A DNA stretch of 64,000 bases from CAYXSX01 sp964493095 (GTDB taxonomy: Bacteria > Pseudomonadota > Alphaproteobacteria > Micavibrionales > Micavibrionaceae): assembly GCA_964493095.1 (NCBI GenBank), contig CAZBNG010000001.1, forward strand, positions 1 through 64,000. Direction: 5' to 3'. The translations under genes and the position numbers were made by a program. Of this stretch, positions 32,368 to 41,584 are shown piece after piece (within the stretch, counting starts at the first letter, position 1; the number at the start of each line of letters is the position of its first letter). The notes under the pieces are model-generated. The model did no database searches. It was not told where the DNA came from and saw only the letters and a program-made list of their open reading frames with translations.

Positions 32368-33228
32368 TTATTCACCGGCGCGGTTTTCCGCGACATAAAA
32401 CTCATCGCCGCTTTTATATTCGACCAAATGCATGAACAGGGCCCCGTATTGGGTTTTAACCATGATTTTTACCGGAACGGCGGGACCCTCCCGCGAAACC
32501 TTGCCCATCCAGACCGTCGGCATGGTGCCGCGTTCACGTCCTTGTTCCTGTATGGAAAGCCAGCCGCGGGGTTTTTTGGACCATCCCCCCGCGATCGGCT
32601 TAACTTCAACCGTGCACATTTCCGCAGGGCCGCCGTATATATTATAACGAGAGGGCTCAAGAACCACGCTTTTTTCCGGCCTATAGATCATCTCAAAACG
32701 GCGTTTTCCATCAAAAACCTCCGAAGATCCTTCGCATTTTTTCCCGCTGCCCACGTTCTCCATAACGGCCAGTGTTGCCGTTAAAGCATCGGTTGTGCCT
32801 TCTGTAAGCCCCTGCTCAATATCCTTCTTATAGGGCGGCTGGTCTTTGTCGGTTACGACCAGATCCTGAAAACCACCGTTTCGGCTATAATTATATTCCT
32901 TGGTTTCTTTTTCGCCGCGCCAGACGGCCGTTGATTTATGTAACTCCGGCTGATAACTGCCGTTCTCGTTAACCCAACCGTAAGTTTCAAACGTGCCTTC
33001 CCAGGGCGCCAGTTTTCCCAGAAGACCGCGCGTCTGGGCTCCCAACACAACGTCATAGCGGCCGGATTTCCTCATATCGATATCCAGCGTGGCCTGAACC
33101 GCATGAATCCCGCCGGCGTAAACTTCATAAACCAGCGTCTGTAAACCGGAATCAGACGCTCTCGCGGGGAAGGCCAGACCGGCATACATTGCCCCGGCCA
33201 GAACCGCGCCCGTCAAAACTTTACGCAT
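32368..33228 (-). CDS. DUF3108 periplasmic protein
   Basis: The 286-residue protein starts at ATG 33226-33228, where a signal peptide begins (MRKVLTGAVLAGAMYAGLAF, cleavage after ARA). The mature part matches DUF3108, with YEVYAGGIHAVQATLDID, then GLLGKLAPWEGTFETYG, and a beta-rich remainder ending VEYKSGDEFYV. The family is predicted to be a periplasmic beta barrel-like lipid-binding fold of unknown role. The start codon overlaps the end of the FemAB-like gene by 8 bp, which supports this start over an upstream in-frame one and implies co-translation. Confidence 0.8.
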   Translation of the reverse strand: MRKVLTGAVLAGAMYAGLAFPARASDSGLQTLVYEVYAGGIHAVQATLDIDMRKSGRYDVVLGAQTRGLLGKLAPWEGTFETYGWVNENGSYQPELHKSTAVWRGEKETKEYNYSRNGGFQDLVVTDKDQPPYKKDIEQGLTEGTTDALTATLAVMENVGSGKKCEGSSEVFDGKRRFEMIYRPEKSVVLEPSRYNIYGGPAEMCTVEVKPIAGGWSKKPRGWLSIQEQGRERGTMPTVWMGKVSREGPAVPVKIMVKTQYGALFMHLVEYKSGDEFYVAENRAGE

Positions 33229-34171
33229 ATTGCCCCGCAAGCCGGACCAGTTCACCGCCCATGCCTTCCTTGAATGTTTTAACACCTTTAGCCGTTTCAT
33301 CATTAACCCCTCCAAGGTCCAGATCATATACCTGTCTTTCTTTCAAAATCCTTAACGCGTCCCATAATAAATAATGATGCGCATTCGCCTGCCGTCCAGC
33401 ATCCGTAATCCAGCCCGCCTGATAGGTCGCACTACGCCCATGACACAGAATTAATATAGCGGCAATCGGTTCGCCGTCCAGTAATGCCCGGCCAATCAGC
33501 ATATTGCCCGACGCGCCAAAACTTTGGCCTAAAGCATGCAAAAGCCGCACAGAAGGGCCGTTATAGCCGCGCTCTTTTTTGTCCGCGTCGTAGCGTTGCA
33601 AAAACCAGCGCAAGGTTTGGCCTTTTTTATCCCAATCTACAACAATGCCGAAACCCCCGGCTTTTGAAAGGGCCGCACGCCAATTTTTCTTAAGCCCGGA
33701 GCGCAGCGTTACCAGATCCGGTTTCAGGTCCAGCCAGATCGTTTCATAACCCGGGTTATTGTGACGCTTCAATCCCGTCTTACCCAACCGGGAAAGTAAG
33801 TCAGGTGTTTGAGGGCATTCAGGAATAATCCGGCGGCGGCGGCCAAAACGCCGGGGAAATTCGGCGTTAAACTGCCGCCAGAATTCTTCAATTTGATCAG
33901 GTGTGCCTTCATCATACAACCAGAGGGGGCCGCGATCTACAATTATAGCATGTAACCTGTTTCCCCAAATCCCTGCCTCCTGGGTTATAAACAATCCGGC
34001 GGGTTTATCATTGATTTCTATTATGCCCGCGCGCGCCTTTAGGCTAAAAAGCTCGCTGGTCGCCTTTGCATAATCTGTGGATTGCAAAATACTGGAACGC
34101 CTTACCTGCGCAAAAAGCTGCTCCCAGCTCTCCGAACCCAAAGCGTCCCACCTATACTTAAGATTGTACAT
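33221..34171 (-). CDS. FemAB/GNAT-like aminoacyl or acyl transferase
   Basis: The 316-residue protein fits the FemAB/acetyltransferase-6 fold made of two GNAT-like halves. The first half is seen in RRSSILQSTDYAKA and AGLFITQEAGIW. In the second half there is ADKKERGYNGPS, GRALLDGEPIAAILILCHGRSATYQAGW, then DALRILKERQVYDLDLGG, the typical closing of the family. FemAB proteins add amino acids to the peptidoglycan bridge; Gram-negative relatives often modify lipids or polysaccharides. ATG 34169-34171 is preferred to the TTG three codons upstream. A precise substrate cannot be given. Confidence 0.75.
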   Translation of the reverse strand: MYNLKYRWDALGSESWEQLFAQVRRSSILQSTDYAKATSELFSLKARAGIIEINDKPAGLFITQEAGIWGNRLHAIIVDRGPLWLYDEGTPDQIEEFWRQFNAEFPRRFGRRRRIIPECPQTPDLLSRLGKTGLKRHNNPGYETIWLDLKPDLVTLRSGLKKNWRAALSKAGGFGIVVDWDKKGQTLRWFLQRYDADKKERGYNGPSVRLLHALGQSFGASGNMLIGRALLDGEPIAAILILCHGRSATYQAGWITDAGRQANAHHYLLWDALRILKERQVYDLDLGGVNDETAKGVKTFKEGMGGELVRLAGQYA

Positions 34172-34222
34172 GTAAAACAAAAGATATTACACTAAAGATT
34201 AGTTAATATGTAAAATAAAACT

Positions 34223-34897
34223 ATGGGTTACGGGGCAAGCATTGAACCCTCACAACTTTTAGCATGTTTTTTTGCTGAATGCGAAAATCATCTTGGATTT
34301 TTGCCAAGCGAACATGACTTTAGGTGCGTAAGTGGTTTAGGGCAAATTATACAAGGGCGGCAGGTCATCATGCCTTACTGCCCCGATGATTATGGGGATA
34401 TAGCAAATTTCTGGGCCGTTATGCGTTATGAACGGGGTGATGGTACGATCGAAATAACCTACGGCGATAAAAATTTCCGGCTGGAATCGCATTTTTACAG
34501 CGGCCCGGTCGAGCGTTATGGGCTTAATGATATCCTGCAAGCCTCACAAAAACCTCCGGCCGTTATTTTACCTCTCTCGGCAGTACTCGAAATTTCCTTT
34601 CTGCAAAGCTGCATAATTACATTGGCGGAAACTTTACATGCCCATATCGATTGTTTTATAGAGCCTTCCCAGCACGTCTTAAAACGCGCCGGGCGCATTC
34701 GCCGGATGTTTCTGGAACACCGCATCAGGGAGGATTATCGCCGCGAACTGGAGGATGCTTCGCTAAAAGCAGCGCGGGCTTTCATTTTGGAAGATTACAA
34801 AGCTGTCATTTTCTGGCTACGCCCGTATCAAAAAAACCTCACCCGGACAGACAGGAAAAAATTGGAACTGGCAAAAGAACGCTTTTTGAAATACTGA
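34223..34897 (+). CDS. Hypothetical protein, 224 residues
   Basis: The soluble protein starts at ATG 34223, 51 bp from the divergent FemAB-like start, with no evident Shine-Dalgarno. The N-terminal part is beta-rich (NFWAVMRYERGDGTIEITYG). The middle has a hydrophobic helix (ISFLQSCIITLAETLHAH) that may be buried and not in the membrane. The C-terminal third is strongly basic and helical (Arg/Lys-rich, 165-224). I do not recognise the family. It is the gene before dapD, 79 bp away on the same strand. Confidence 0.6.
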   Translation: MGYGASIEPSQLLACFFAECENHLGFLPSEHDFRCVSGLGQIIQGRQVIMPYCPDDYGDIANFWAVMRYERGDGTIEITYGDKNFRLESHFYSGPVERYGLNDILQASQKPPAVILPLSAVLEISFLQSCIITLAETLHAHIDCFIEPSQHVLKRAGRIRRMFLEHRIREDYRRELEDASLKAARAFILEDYKAVIFWLRPYQKNLTRTDRKKLELAKERFLKY

Positions 34898-34976
34898 GTT
34901 TTGTTGCAAAATACTTGCCCTAAAGCCTGTTTTGTGCTGAGTTTCTGGGGTTTTAACTTATAAAGCAGGAAATATC

Positions 34977-35837
34977 ATGAGCGCACAAACAGCCACACCG
35001 CTTCCCGAACTCGAAACAACTATCGATCAGGCCTGGGAAAACCGCGCACAAATTGACACCTCAACCAAGGGCGAGGTGCGTGATGCCGTGCATGAGGCCC
35101 TCAACCTGCTGGACAGCGGAGAGCGCCGCGTAGCCGAGCAAACGGAAGGCGGCTGGCAGGTCAATCAATGGCTGAAAAAAGCGGTTTTACTGTCTTTCCG
35201 TCTCAAACCCATGAAGCAGATTGCCGGCGGGCCGGGCGATGCCCACTGGTATGACAAGGTGGACAGCAAATTCGTCGGCTGGAGCGAGGAAGACTTTGCC
35301 GCCGCCGGTTTCCGCGCCGTTCCCAATTGCACCGTGCGCCATTCCGCCCATATAGCTAAAGGGGCCGTACTTATGCCCTGTTTTATCAATGTCGGCGCTT
35401 ATGTGGATGAAGGCACAATGATCGACACATGGTCAACCGTGGGGTCCTGCGCGCAAGTGGGGAAAAACTGCCATATTTCCGGCGGCGTGGGACTTGGTGG
35501 CGTGCTGGAGCCGCTTCAGGCCGAACCGGTAATCATCGAAGATAACTGCTTTATCGGGGCACGCAGCGAAATCGCCGAGGGTGTGATCGTGGAAACCGGG
35601 GCGGTTATCTCCATGGGCGTGTTTATCGGCGCTTCCACCAAGATTATCGACCGGGAAACCGGAGAAATCTTCCGTGGCCGCGTACCGGCGTATTCCGTTG
35701 TTGTGCCCGGCACCCTGCCCGGCAAAGCGCTGCCTGATGGCAAGCCGGGCCCTAATCTCGCCTGCGCCGTCATAGTAAAGCGCGTGGATGAGCAAACGCG
35801 CTCCAAAACCAGCGTGAACGAGCTTTTGCGCGATTAA
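34977..35837 (+). CDS. dapD: Tetrahydrodipicolinate N-succinyltransferase
   Basis: The 286-residue acyltransferase of the succinylase branch of lysine/diaminopimelate synthesis transfers succinyl from succinyl-CoA to tetrahydrodipicolinate. The N-terminal helical domain is followed by a left-handed beta helix (about 125-240) with hexapeptide repeats in FINVGAYVDEGTMIDTWSTVGSCAQVG, and the signature GGVGLGGVLEPLQAEPVIIEDN. Start ATG 34977 has GCAGGA upstream. It pairs functionally with dapE 1.5 kb downstream, with an HD-like gene in between. Confidence 0.95.
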   Translation: MSAQTATPLPELETTIDQAWENRAQIDTSTKGEVRDAVHEALNLLDSGERRVAEQTEGGWQVNQWLKKAVLLSFRLKPMKQIAGGPGDAHWYDKVDSKFVGWSEEDFAAAGFRAVPNCTVRHSAHIAKGAVLMPCFINVGAYVDEGTMIDTWSTVGSCAQVGKNCHISGGVGLGGVLEPLQAEPVIIEDNCFIGARSEIAEGVIVETGAVISMGVFIGASTKIIDRETGEIFRGRVPAYSVVVPGTLPGKALPDGKPGPNLACAVIVKRVDEQTRSKTSVNELLRD

Positions 35838-35931
35838 CAACTTTTGCGTGTTTTTTCATAATTTTTTGTTGTTTCTAGCCGCGAATCCATGCTAGAACCC
35901 CCGCACTATCTGCGTAAACGGGGAAGATTCT

Positions 35932-37389
35932 ATGCAATATGCCAAACAACCTTCATCCTTGCTTAAAAGCTATCGAGCAGCTCTTGGTCCGACAGGATTT
36001 CCGGAAACTCTGGACGAAAAACGCCTTCGCTACCGACTTTACTACGATCAGCAGATTTCTTACATACGGGAATATTTTAAACTTAAAGGCTTCCCTGTTG
36101 CTGACATCATTTTGGATGTTTTACTTGAGCGCAAAGGAACAAAGCTTCGAAAGGATGATTACACCCCCGATTACGGCCATGAAATCGACCAACTCCTCGC
36201 CCGCATAAGCGCCATTGAAGCCGGCATTGAAAACGGCACAATTAATCTGGAAGAAATCGAGGCAGAACATGGATCCATAGAATCCATGTTTATTGCCGTT
36301 CTGGTACATGACCTTGGCGAAGATTTTGGTTTGATGCCCCAAGATCTGGAGGATCTAATACATTCACGCTTGGTAAGACGCTCAGATATAAAGCCACAGG
36401 CACATTTTGAAACTATAATTTCGCGGGCAGGGCAAAGCATGGAGCGCCTGACGCATGACCGCCACTACACCATTGCAGAGTTTCAGAAGCAATTCGGGCA
36501 AAACCTTGAAATCCCCATTCCACAGGGAGACGAGAAAAGAAGCCTTAACGATGATATTAAGGACATGCTTTGGGAGCAAATGGATGTTCTTCCTGATCAT
36601 GGCCGTGAAAATTTCCAGGCTTTTGTGAGAATCCATCCAAAAACCGGTCAACCAAGAATTACAGTCACACGATATAGCAGAGGTACCGAGTGGGGTGCTG
36701 AGTGGAACCTATACATGAATGTAGTTATGCGCATGGCTTATGAGGCCCTCGTGAAATTCGGCGACAGCGCCAATGGCATGACATCGCGTCTTTCCATTAA
36801 AGAATTCACAGCATTTGGCTATAGCAGGTATTTAGGGAAAAGAGTACAACTTCATGATCTGAATGATGCTACATGGCGCATGGCAGCAGCATTTGAAGAA
36901 CTGGCAAAAGATTTCGAAAGTGTTGGCGGTATGATGGGTGTCGCTTATATATTCGGCAGCATATTTGTCAATCATCATCCTGACTTTAACAAAAATGGGG
37001 AAAGCGGCTATTCCGCACAAAATCTACCGCTAGATGAGGACGGTATCATACATATCAACCCGCATGATTTCTTTGAGCGGGCGCTTCAATCCTATGTTTA
37101 CACCCCCGGCTTAAGCCACCCGATCGCCAGATTCATGCAACAGTACAAGGATGTTGTTGAGCTGCACAAAGGCGGTCCGTGGGAAGAGGATGTGACCTAT
37201 CTTTATGAACAGACCCGCGCTTGTTTGATCAAGCATTTTACTGCACGGAATGATCTTGGGTTGAATATTCAGGAGCTTATTGATAATCCTGAGAATGTTA
37301 ATCCTATGCCGCAACTTCTGGAAAGACTTCGCCGTGGACACCCTAACCCTGACCCAAAAACTGATCTCGTGCCCGTCGGTTACGCCTGA
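35932..37389 (+). CDS. HD-domain-like protein between dapD and dapE
   Basis: The 485-residue soluble protein shows a segment FIAVLVHDLGEDFGLMPQDL (about 121-140) that resembles the central His-Asp pair of HD phosphohydrolases of the RelA/SpoT type (LLHD..ED). It lies after an Arg/Lys-rich N-terminal helix region. Later parts, including a long HHPDFNKNGES segment near 345, are not recognisable. A metal-dependent phosphohydrolase is possible, but the other HD residues are not obvious. The 3' end overlaps the dapE start by 56 bp in another frame. It may not have any link to lysine synthesis. Confidence 0.6.
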   Translation: MQYAKQPSSLLKSYRAALGPTGFPETLDEKRLRYRLYYDQQISYIREYFKLKGFPVADIILDVLLERKGTKLRKDDYTPDYGHEIDQLLARISAIEAGIENGTINLEEIEAEHGSIESMFIAVLVHDLGEDFGLMPQDLEDLIHSRLVRRSDIKPQAHFETIISRAGQSMERLTHDRHYTIAEFQKQFGQNLEIPIPQGDEKRSLNDDIKDMLWEQMDVLPDHGRENFQAFVRIHPKTGQPRITVTRYSRGTEWGAEWNLYMNVVMRMAYEALVKFGDSANGMTSRLSIKEFTAFGYSRYLGKRVQLHDLNDATWRMAAAFEELAKDFESVGGMMGVAYIFGSIFVNHHPDFNKNGESGYSAQNLPLDEDGIIHINPHDFFERALQSYVYTPGLSHPIARFMQQYKDVVELHKGGPWEEDVTYLYEQTRACLIKHFTARNDLGLNIQELIDNPENVNPMPQLLERLRRGHPNPDPKTDLVPVGYA

Positions 37390-38482
37390 CGATGCGGGGG
37401 CGCAGGTTGCGCTTGCTGAATTTCTCGAAAATCTCGGATTTACGTGCCACCATCTTACCTTTGGAGAGGGTGAGCAGAGCGTCCCGAACCTTTTCGCCCG
37501 TATCGGCAGCGGCAAAGGCCCCCATCTATGCTACGCTGGTCATACGGACGTTGTGCCGCCCGGCCCGGAAGAGGCATGGAAGCACGGGCCCTTTAACCCG
37601 GTGGTGGAAAATGGAATTTTATATGGCCGCGGCGCGAGCGATATGAAGGGCTCCGTCGCCGCTTTCGCCTGCGCCGCCGCGTCTTACATTGCCAAACACG
37701 GAACCCCCGAAAACGGTTCTATCTCCCTGCTCATCACGGGAGACGAGGAAGGCCCGGCGCTAAACGGCACGGTCAAGGTTCTGGAATGGATGGAGCAAAA
37801 CGGCCACATCCCCGATGTTGCCTTAGTGGGCGAGCCGACAAACCCCGACCATCTAGGGCAGGAAATCAAGATCGGACGGCGCGGTTCGCTCTCCGGCACG
37901 CTCACGGTAAAAGGCAAGCAGGGTCATGTCGCCTACCCACATCTGGCCGATAACCCTCTGCCGCAGCTCATCAAGATGCTGGGTGCGCTGTGCGATTACA
38001 CCTTTGATGAAGGCACGGAATTTTTCTCCGCCACCAATCTGGAAGTCACCTCCATCGATGTCGGCAATACCGCCAGCAACGTTATCCCGGCGCAGGGCCG
38101 CGCGGTGTTTAATATCCGGTTTAACGATACATGGAGCGGCAAAACCCTAACCGCCAAGCTGCATGAAATACTCAAAGGCGTTGGCGGGGATTACGAGCTT
38201 AGCCTGCATGAAGGATCGGAGTGTTTCATCACCCGGCCCGGCCCTTGGTCGGAAATCGTAAAAAAAGCAGTCGCGGAAAAAACGGGTAAGACGCCGGCCC
38301 TAACCACCAGCGGCGGAACATCGGATGCGCGCTTTATTCACAAATACTGCCCGGTTGTGGAGTTCGGCGGGATCAACGCCAGCATTCACCAGATTGATGA
38401 AAACGCCGCCGTGGCCGACCTTGAGAACCTCACATCCATATTTGAAAGAATTATAGAGCTGCACTTTGGCGCTAACGGATAA
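37334..38482 (+). CDS. dapE: Succinyl-diaminopimelate desuccinylase
   Basis: The 382-residue zinc peptidase of the M20 family removes succinate from N-succinyl-LL-diaminopimelate. Metal-binding motifs are present: CYAGHTDVVPPG (His and Asp), GRGASDMKGSVAAF and TGDEEGPALNGT (Glu-Glu), with GEPTNPDHLGQEIKIGRRGS and the terminal GGINASIHQIDENAAV. I chose the GTG at 37334-37336, which gives the family's usual VDTLTLTQKLISCPSVTP start and has a GGAAAG Shine-Dalgarno. Upstream ATGs at 37280-37307 add non-family residues. The 3' end overlaps the convergent PRC-barrel gene by 11 bp. Confidence 0.93.
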   Translation: MDTLTLTQKLISCPSVTPDDAGAQVALAEFLENLGFTCHHLTFGEGEQSVPNLFARIGSGKGPHLCYAGHTDVVPPGPEEAWKHGPFNPVVENGILYGRGASDMKGSVAAFACAAASYIAKHGTPENGSISLLITGDEEGPALNGTVKVLEWMEQNGHIPDVALVGEPTNPDHLGQEIKIGRRGSLSGTLTVKGKQGHVAYPHLADNPLPQLIKMLGALCDYTFDEGTEFFSATNLEVTSIDVGNTASNVIPAQGRAVFNIRFNDTWSGKTLTAKLHEILKGVGGDYELSLHEGSECFITRPGPWSEIVKKAVAEKTGKTPALTTSGGTSDARFIHKYCPVVEFGGINASIHQIDENAAVADLENLTSIFERIIELHFGANG

Positions 38483-39188
38483 AATCCATAAACGCCTCGG
38501 CCTGCGCGTCCCCCAGGATGACCTGCTTGCGTCCGCCGGAGCTCTCCAAAGTCACGGAATTAAAGGGTATGGCGGCGCTATGGCCGCGTTTTATGCCAGT
38601 TTCAAGAATAACCTGAAGCGCTTCCGCGCGGCTGCCCAGCGCGGCGAATAAAACCGTCTGCACCTTCCCGATCGTCTTGCCGCTTTTTGTTTTAACGGGG
38701 GCGCCTTTCAAGGCACGGATACTGAAAAGACCATCATCTTTGCCTGAGGCCGGTTCTATCTGCGCGAGCAGCGCGGGATACATTTCCTCGATTTTATTGG
38801 CATCAAAGCCAATGACATAGCCGCTTTTCGAAGGGCTTATACGCAAATCGCGGTAGTTCAGGAAAACCTTTTGCTGAAGATGCAGACGGTTAAACTCCGT
38901 ATAAATGCTGTTAATCGTGCCGTTTCTGGAGATAAGCACATCGCGGATTTCTCCGACAATCCTGTTCCTGTTATCGACCATCTTGCCTTTGAATATCTCT
39001 TCAAGCGTATTGTAATCGGCGGTGCGGGTCAGGTTGACACGGTTCAGTTCGGTCAGGGTCTGGATATAGCGGTTATATTCCACGCTGTCCTTCCTGTCCT
39101 GCGCAAAAGCAGGAAAGGCGGTGAGAGCGCAAAATACCGTGAAAACTGCAAAAATCCGCAGGAATATGGTCGATGTATTTATTTTCAT
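38472..39188 (-). CDS. Exported PRC-barrel-like protein
   Basis: The 238-residue protein has a clear Sec signal peptide (MKINTSTIFLRIFAVFTVFCALTAF, cleavage after AFA near residue 29). The mature part contains two segments typical of PRC-barrel folds: MVDNRNRIVGEIRDVLISRNG (about 70-90) and TKSGKTIGKVQTVLFAALG near 165, each followed by beta strands. PRC barrels bind ligands or partners; exported versions of unknown role are frequent in alphaproteobacteria. It is an isolated gene, convergent with dapE. Confidence 0.72.
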   Translation of the reverse strand: MKINTSTIFLRIFAVFTVFCALTAFPAFAQDRKDSVEYNRYIQTLTELNRVNLTRTADYNTLEEIFKGKMVDNRNRIVGEIRDVLISRNGTINSIYTEFNRLHLQQKVFLNYRDLRISPSKSGYVIGFDANKIEEMYPALLAQIEPASGKDDGLFSIRALKGAPVKTKSGKTIGKVQTVLFAALGSRAEALQVILETGIKRGHSAAIPFNSVTLESSGGRKQVILGDAQAEAFMDFIR

Positions 39189-39257
39189 AATGAATTTATA
39201 GGCGACCGGTCCGAAAATTTCAAGGATTTTCGTATAACCTATTGAAATTTAATAAAA

Positions 39258-40022
39258 TCAATAATCAATACGCATCAGGTAAAGCCCGTCCGAAGGGGCC
39301 GTCGGCCCAGCCTTGGTGCGATCCCTGGCATCCAGAACGGCGGCAACGTCATCGGGGCTCCATTTGCCTTCCCCCACCAGCACCAGCGTGCCCGCCATAT
39401 TGCGCACCTGGTGATGCAGGAAAGATTTCGCCTCGGCGGCGATAAGGATTTCCTGCCCGCCGCTGACAGCATCGCTCACAGCGGTAACATCCAGCCTGTC
39501 CAGCGTACGCAGGGGCGATTTCGCCTGGCACTGCCCGTCGCGGAAAGACGTAAAATCATGCGTACCCAGCAGGCGCTGCGCCGCCTCGTGCATGGCCGCC
39601 GTATCAAGGGGGCGCTTTACATGCCACGCCAGCCCCTTATCCAGCGTAAGCAGCCCCGTACGGTTGATAATGCGGTAATGATAGAGTTTGTTCTTCGCAT
39701 CAAAGCGCGCCTGAAAATCGTCATGCACCACTTCGGTTTTTACAATCGCCACAGGCGCCGGGCGCAAATGCGCGTTGATCGCTTTGGTGATTTCAAAGGG
39801 CTCCATAGGCCGTGAAAAATCCTCCAGATCCACATGCGCCACTTGCCCGCGCGCATGCACGCCCGCATCTGTGCGCCCCGCGGCATGCACCGTGACCTGC
39901 TGCTGGCAAAACCCGGCAATCGCCTCCTCAACGACCTGCTGGACGCTAATCATATGGTCCTGCCGCTGCCACCCGGCGTACCCCGCCCCGTGATATTCAA
40001 TTGTCAGCTTGTAACGTGTCAT
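39258..40022 (-). CDS. truA: tRNA pseudouridine(38-40) synthase
   Basis: The 254-residue enzyme isomerises uridines 38-40 in the anticodon stem of tRNAs. The catalytic Asp is in AAGRTDAGVHARGQVAH (about residue 52). The conserved YHYRIINR segment and the C-terminal FLHHQVRNMAGTLVLVGEG motif follow. Length is near the family norm. The ATG at 40020-40022 overlaps the stop of fmt by 4 bp (ATGA-type), so truA is co-translated with it. Confidence 0.95.
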   Translation of the reverse strand: MTRYKLTIEYHGAGYAGWQRQDHMISVQQVVEEAIAGFCQQQVTVHAAGRTDAGVHARGQVAHVDLEDFSRPMEPFEITKAINAHLRPAPVAIVKTEVVHDDFQARFDAKNKLYHYRIINRTGLLTLDKGLAWHVKRPLDTAAMHEAAQRLLGTHDFTSFRDGQCQAKSPLRTLDRLDVTAVSDAVSGGQEILIAAEAKSFLHHQVRNMAGTLVLVGEGKWSPDDVAAVLDARDRTKAGPTAPSDGLYLMRIDY

Positions 40023-40924
40023 AGGCTCACATAGCCCCCGTTAAGCGCGGAAGCAAAATCCATCGGGTTTTTCCCAGCGGGCTGGAGCTTCAGAATTTGC
40101 AAAACGCTCCCGCCGCCGCAGGCAATATGCCCCTTTTTATCAAGGAACGTCCCGGGCTTTCTGTCGGTTTTTTCATCGGTCAGGAGTGCTTCCTTTATCT
40201 TGAAATCAGGCGTGTACGTCCCCGGCCATGGATTGAGCGCACGGATCTGGCGGTCGATTTCCGCGGCGGGTTTACTCCAGTCTATAAGGCCGTCTTCCTT
40301 TTTCAGCATAGAGGCATAAGTGGAAAGGCTGTTGTCTTGCACCTCAGCTTTTAACGCCTCAATATTTTCGAGCACCTTTAAAATTAGCTCCGCACCCTGT
40401 ACCGCAAGCTGGTCATGCAGCATTGAAGATGTTGTGTTGGGCGTAATGGGCACCGTGGTTTTGGCAATCATCGGCCCGGTATCAAGCCCTTCTTCCATCT
40501 GCATGATAGTAACGCCGCTTTCCGCATCACCCGCCCAGATCGCGTACTGGATCGGCGCCGCCCCGCGCCAGCGCGGCAGGAGCGAGGCATGAATGTTCAG
40601 GCATCCGTAGCGGGGCGCCTCCAGCGCCGCCGGTGGTAAAATCAGGCCATACGCGGCCACGACCGCCACATCGGCATTCAACGCTTTAAATTCCTCCAGC
40701 GCTTCGCCCTTCTTCAGGCTTTGCGGGGTATAAACGGGAATGCCGTGCTCCCCGGCCAGTGCATGCACGGGGGAGGGAACGACCTTCTGCCCGCGTCCTT
40801 TAGGGCGTGGCGGCTGGCTGTATACCGCGATCACTTCGTGCGGGGAATCAATCAGCGCCTGCAACGCCGGGACTGCAAAATCCGGCGTGCCCATAAATAC
40901 GATTTTCAAAGGCTTGTTAACCAT
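40019..40924 (-). CDS. fmt: Methionyl-tRNA formyltransferase
   Basis: The 301-residue enzyme formylates initiator Met-tRNA. The N-terminal domain starts with KIVFMGTPDFAVPALQALI, has the folate-site catalytic segment INIHASLLPRWRGAAPIQYAIWAGD (Asn-x-His and the loop, about residues 105-130) and LDTGPMIAKT. A C-terminal tRNA-binding domain (about 205-301) has IRALNPWPGTYT. The loop KGRGQKVVPSPV near residue 45 is as usual. It lies between def and truA in the same direction. Confidence 0.95.
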   Translation of the reverse strand: MVNKPLKIVFMGTPDFAVPALQALIDSPHEVIAVYSQPPRPKGRGQKVVPSPVHALAGEHGIPVYTPQSLKKGEALEEFKALNADVAVVAAYGLILPPAALEAPRYGCLNIHASLLPRWRGAAPIQYAIWAGDAESGVTIMQMEEGLDTGPMIAKTTVPITPNTTSSMLHDQLAVQGAELILKVLENIEALKAEVQDNSLSTYASMLKKEDGLIDWSKPAAEIDRQIRALNPWPGTYTPDFKIKEALLTDEKTDRKPGTFLDKKGHIACGGGSVLQILKLQPAGKNPMDFASALNGGYVSL

Positions 40925-40975
40925 GAGGTTTTCCTACCACGCTCTTACGCGCAAAGTCGAGCGATAGTGAAAGTA

Positions 40976-41491
40976 TCAGAGGGCTTTCACAAGCTTCTGC
41001 GCTTTTTTCAGGATCATGTTGCGCTTCAGGCTGGAAAGGTAATCGGTAAACAAAATACCGTTCAGGTGGTCGATTTCATGCTGGACGCAGTGTGAAAGCA
41101 ACCCGGAAGCTTCCATCTCCGCTTCCTTGCCGTCGTAACCCAGGTATTTGACCCGCACGATAGCCGGGCGTTCCACATCCGCGTATTGCTGGGGAATGGA
41201 CAGGCACCCCTCTTCCATTACGCTCATTTCCTCGGATGCAAAAATAACTTCCGGATTGACCATGAAAATGGGAGCCGCTTCTTCTTCCTCATCGCGGCGG
41301 GAAAGATCCATCACCAGAACCCGGTTAAGCAGATTCACCTGGTTGGCGGCAAGGCCAATGCCCGGCGCGTCGTACATGGTGGCAAGCATCCTGTCCATCT
41401 GTTTGCGGATGTCATCGTTAACCGTTTGTACGGGCTGGGCTTTTTGTTTTAAAACCGGGTCGGGGACCGTGATAATCTTGTATGTATCCAT
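40976..41491 (-). CDS. def: Peptide deformylase
   Basis: The 171-residue metalloenzyme removes the formyl group from new polypeptides, the partner reaction to Fmt. All three signatures are present: motif 1 APGIGLAANQVN (GxGxAAxQ), motif 2 EGCLSIPQ (metal Cys), motif 3 QHEIDHLNG (HExxH). I placed the start at ATG 41489-41491 (MDTYKIITVPDPVL), the normal family start; the TTG 12 codons upstream is unsupported. Fmt follows 52 bp downstream in the same direction, the usual def-fmt order. Confidence 0.95.
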   Translation of the reverse strand: MDTYKIITVPDPVLKQKAQPVQTVNDDIRKQMDRMLATMYDAPGIGLAANQVNLLNRVLVMDLSRRDEEEEAAPIFMVNPEVIFASEEMSVMEEGCLSIPQQYADVERPAIVRVKYLGYDGKEAEMEASGLLSHCVQHEIDHLNGILFTDYLSSLKRNMILKKAQKLVKAL

Positions 41492-41584
41492 AAGCAATGA
41501 AGTAAGGGGTTTGGCGGGAAAGGTCAAGAAAGCTATGCAGGATGGCGATTGAGTCCCGGGGCGCAGCTGTGGTTAAATACTCCC

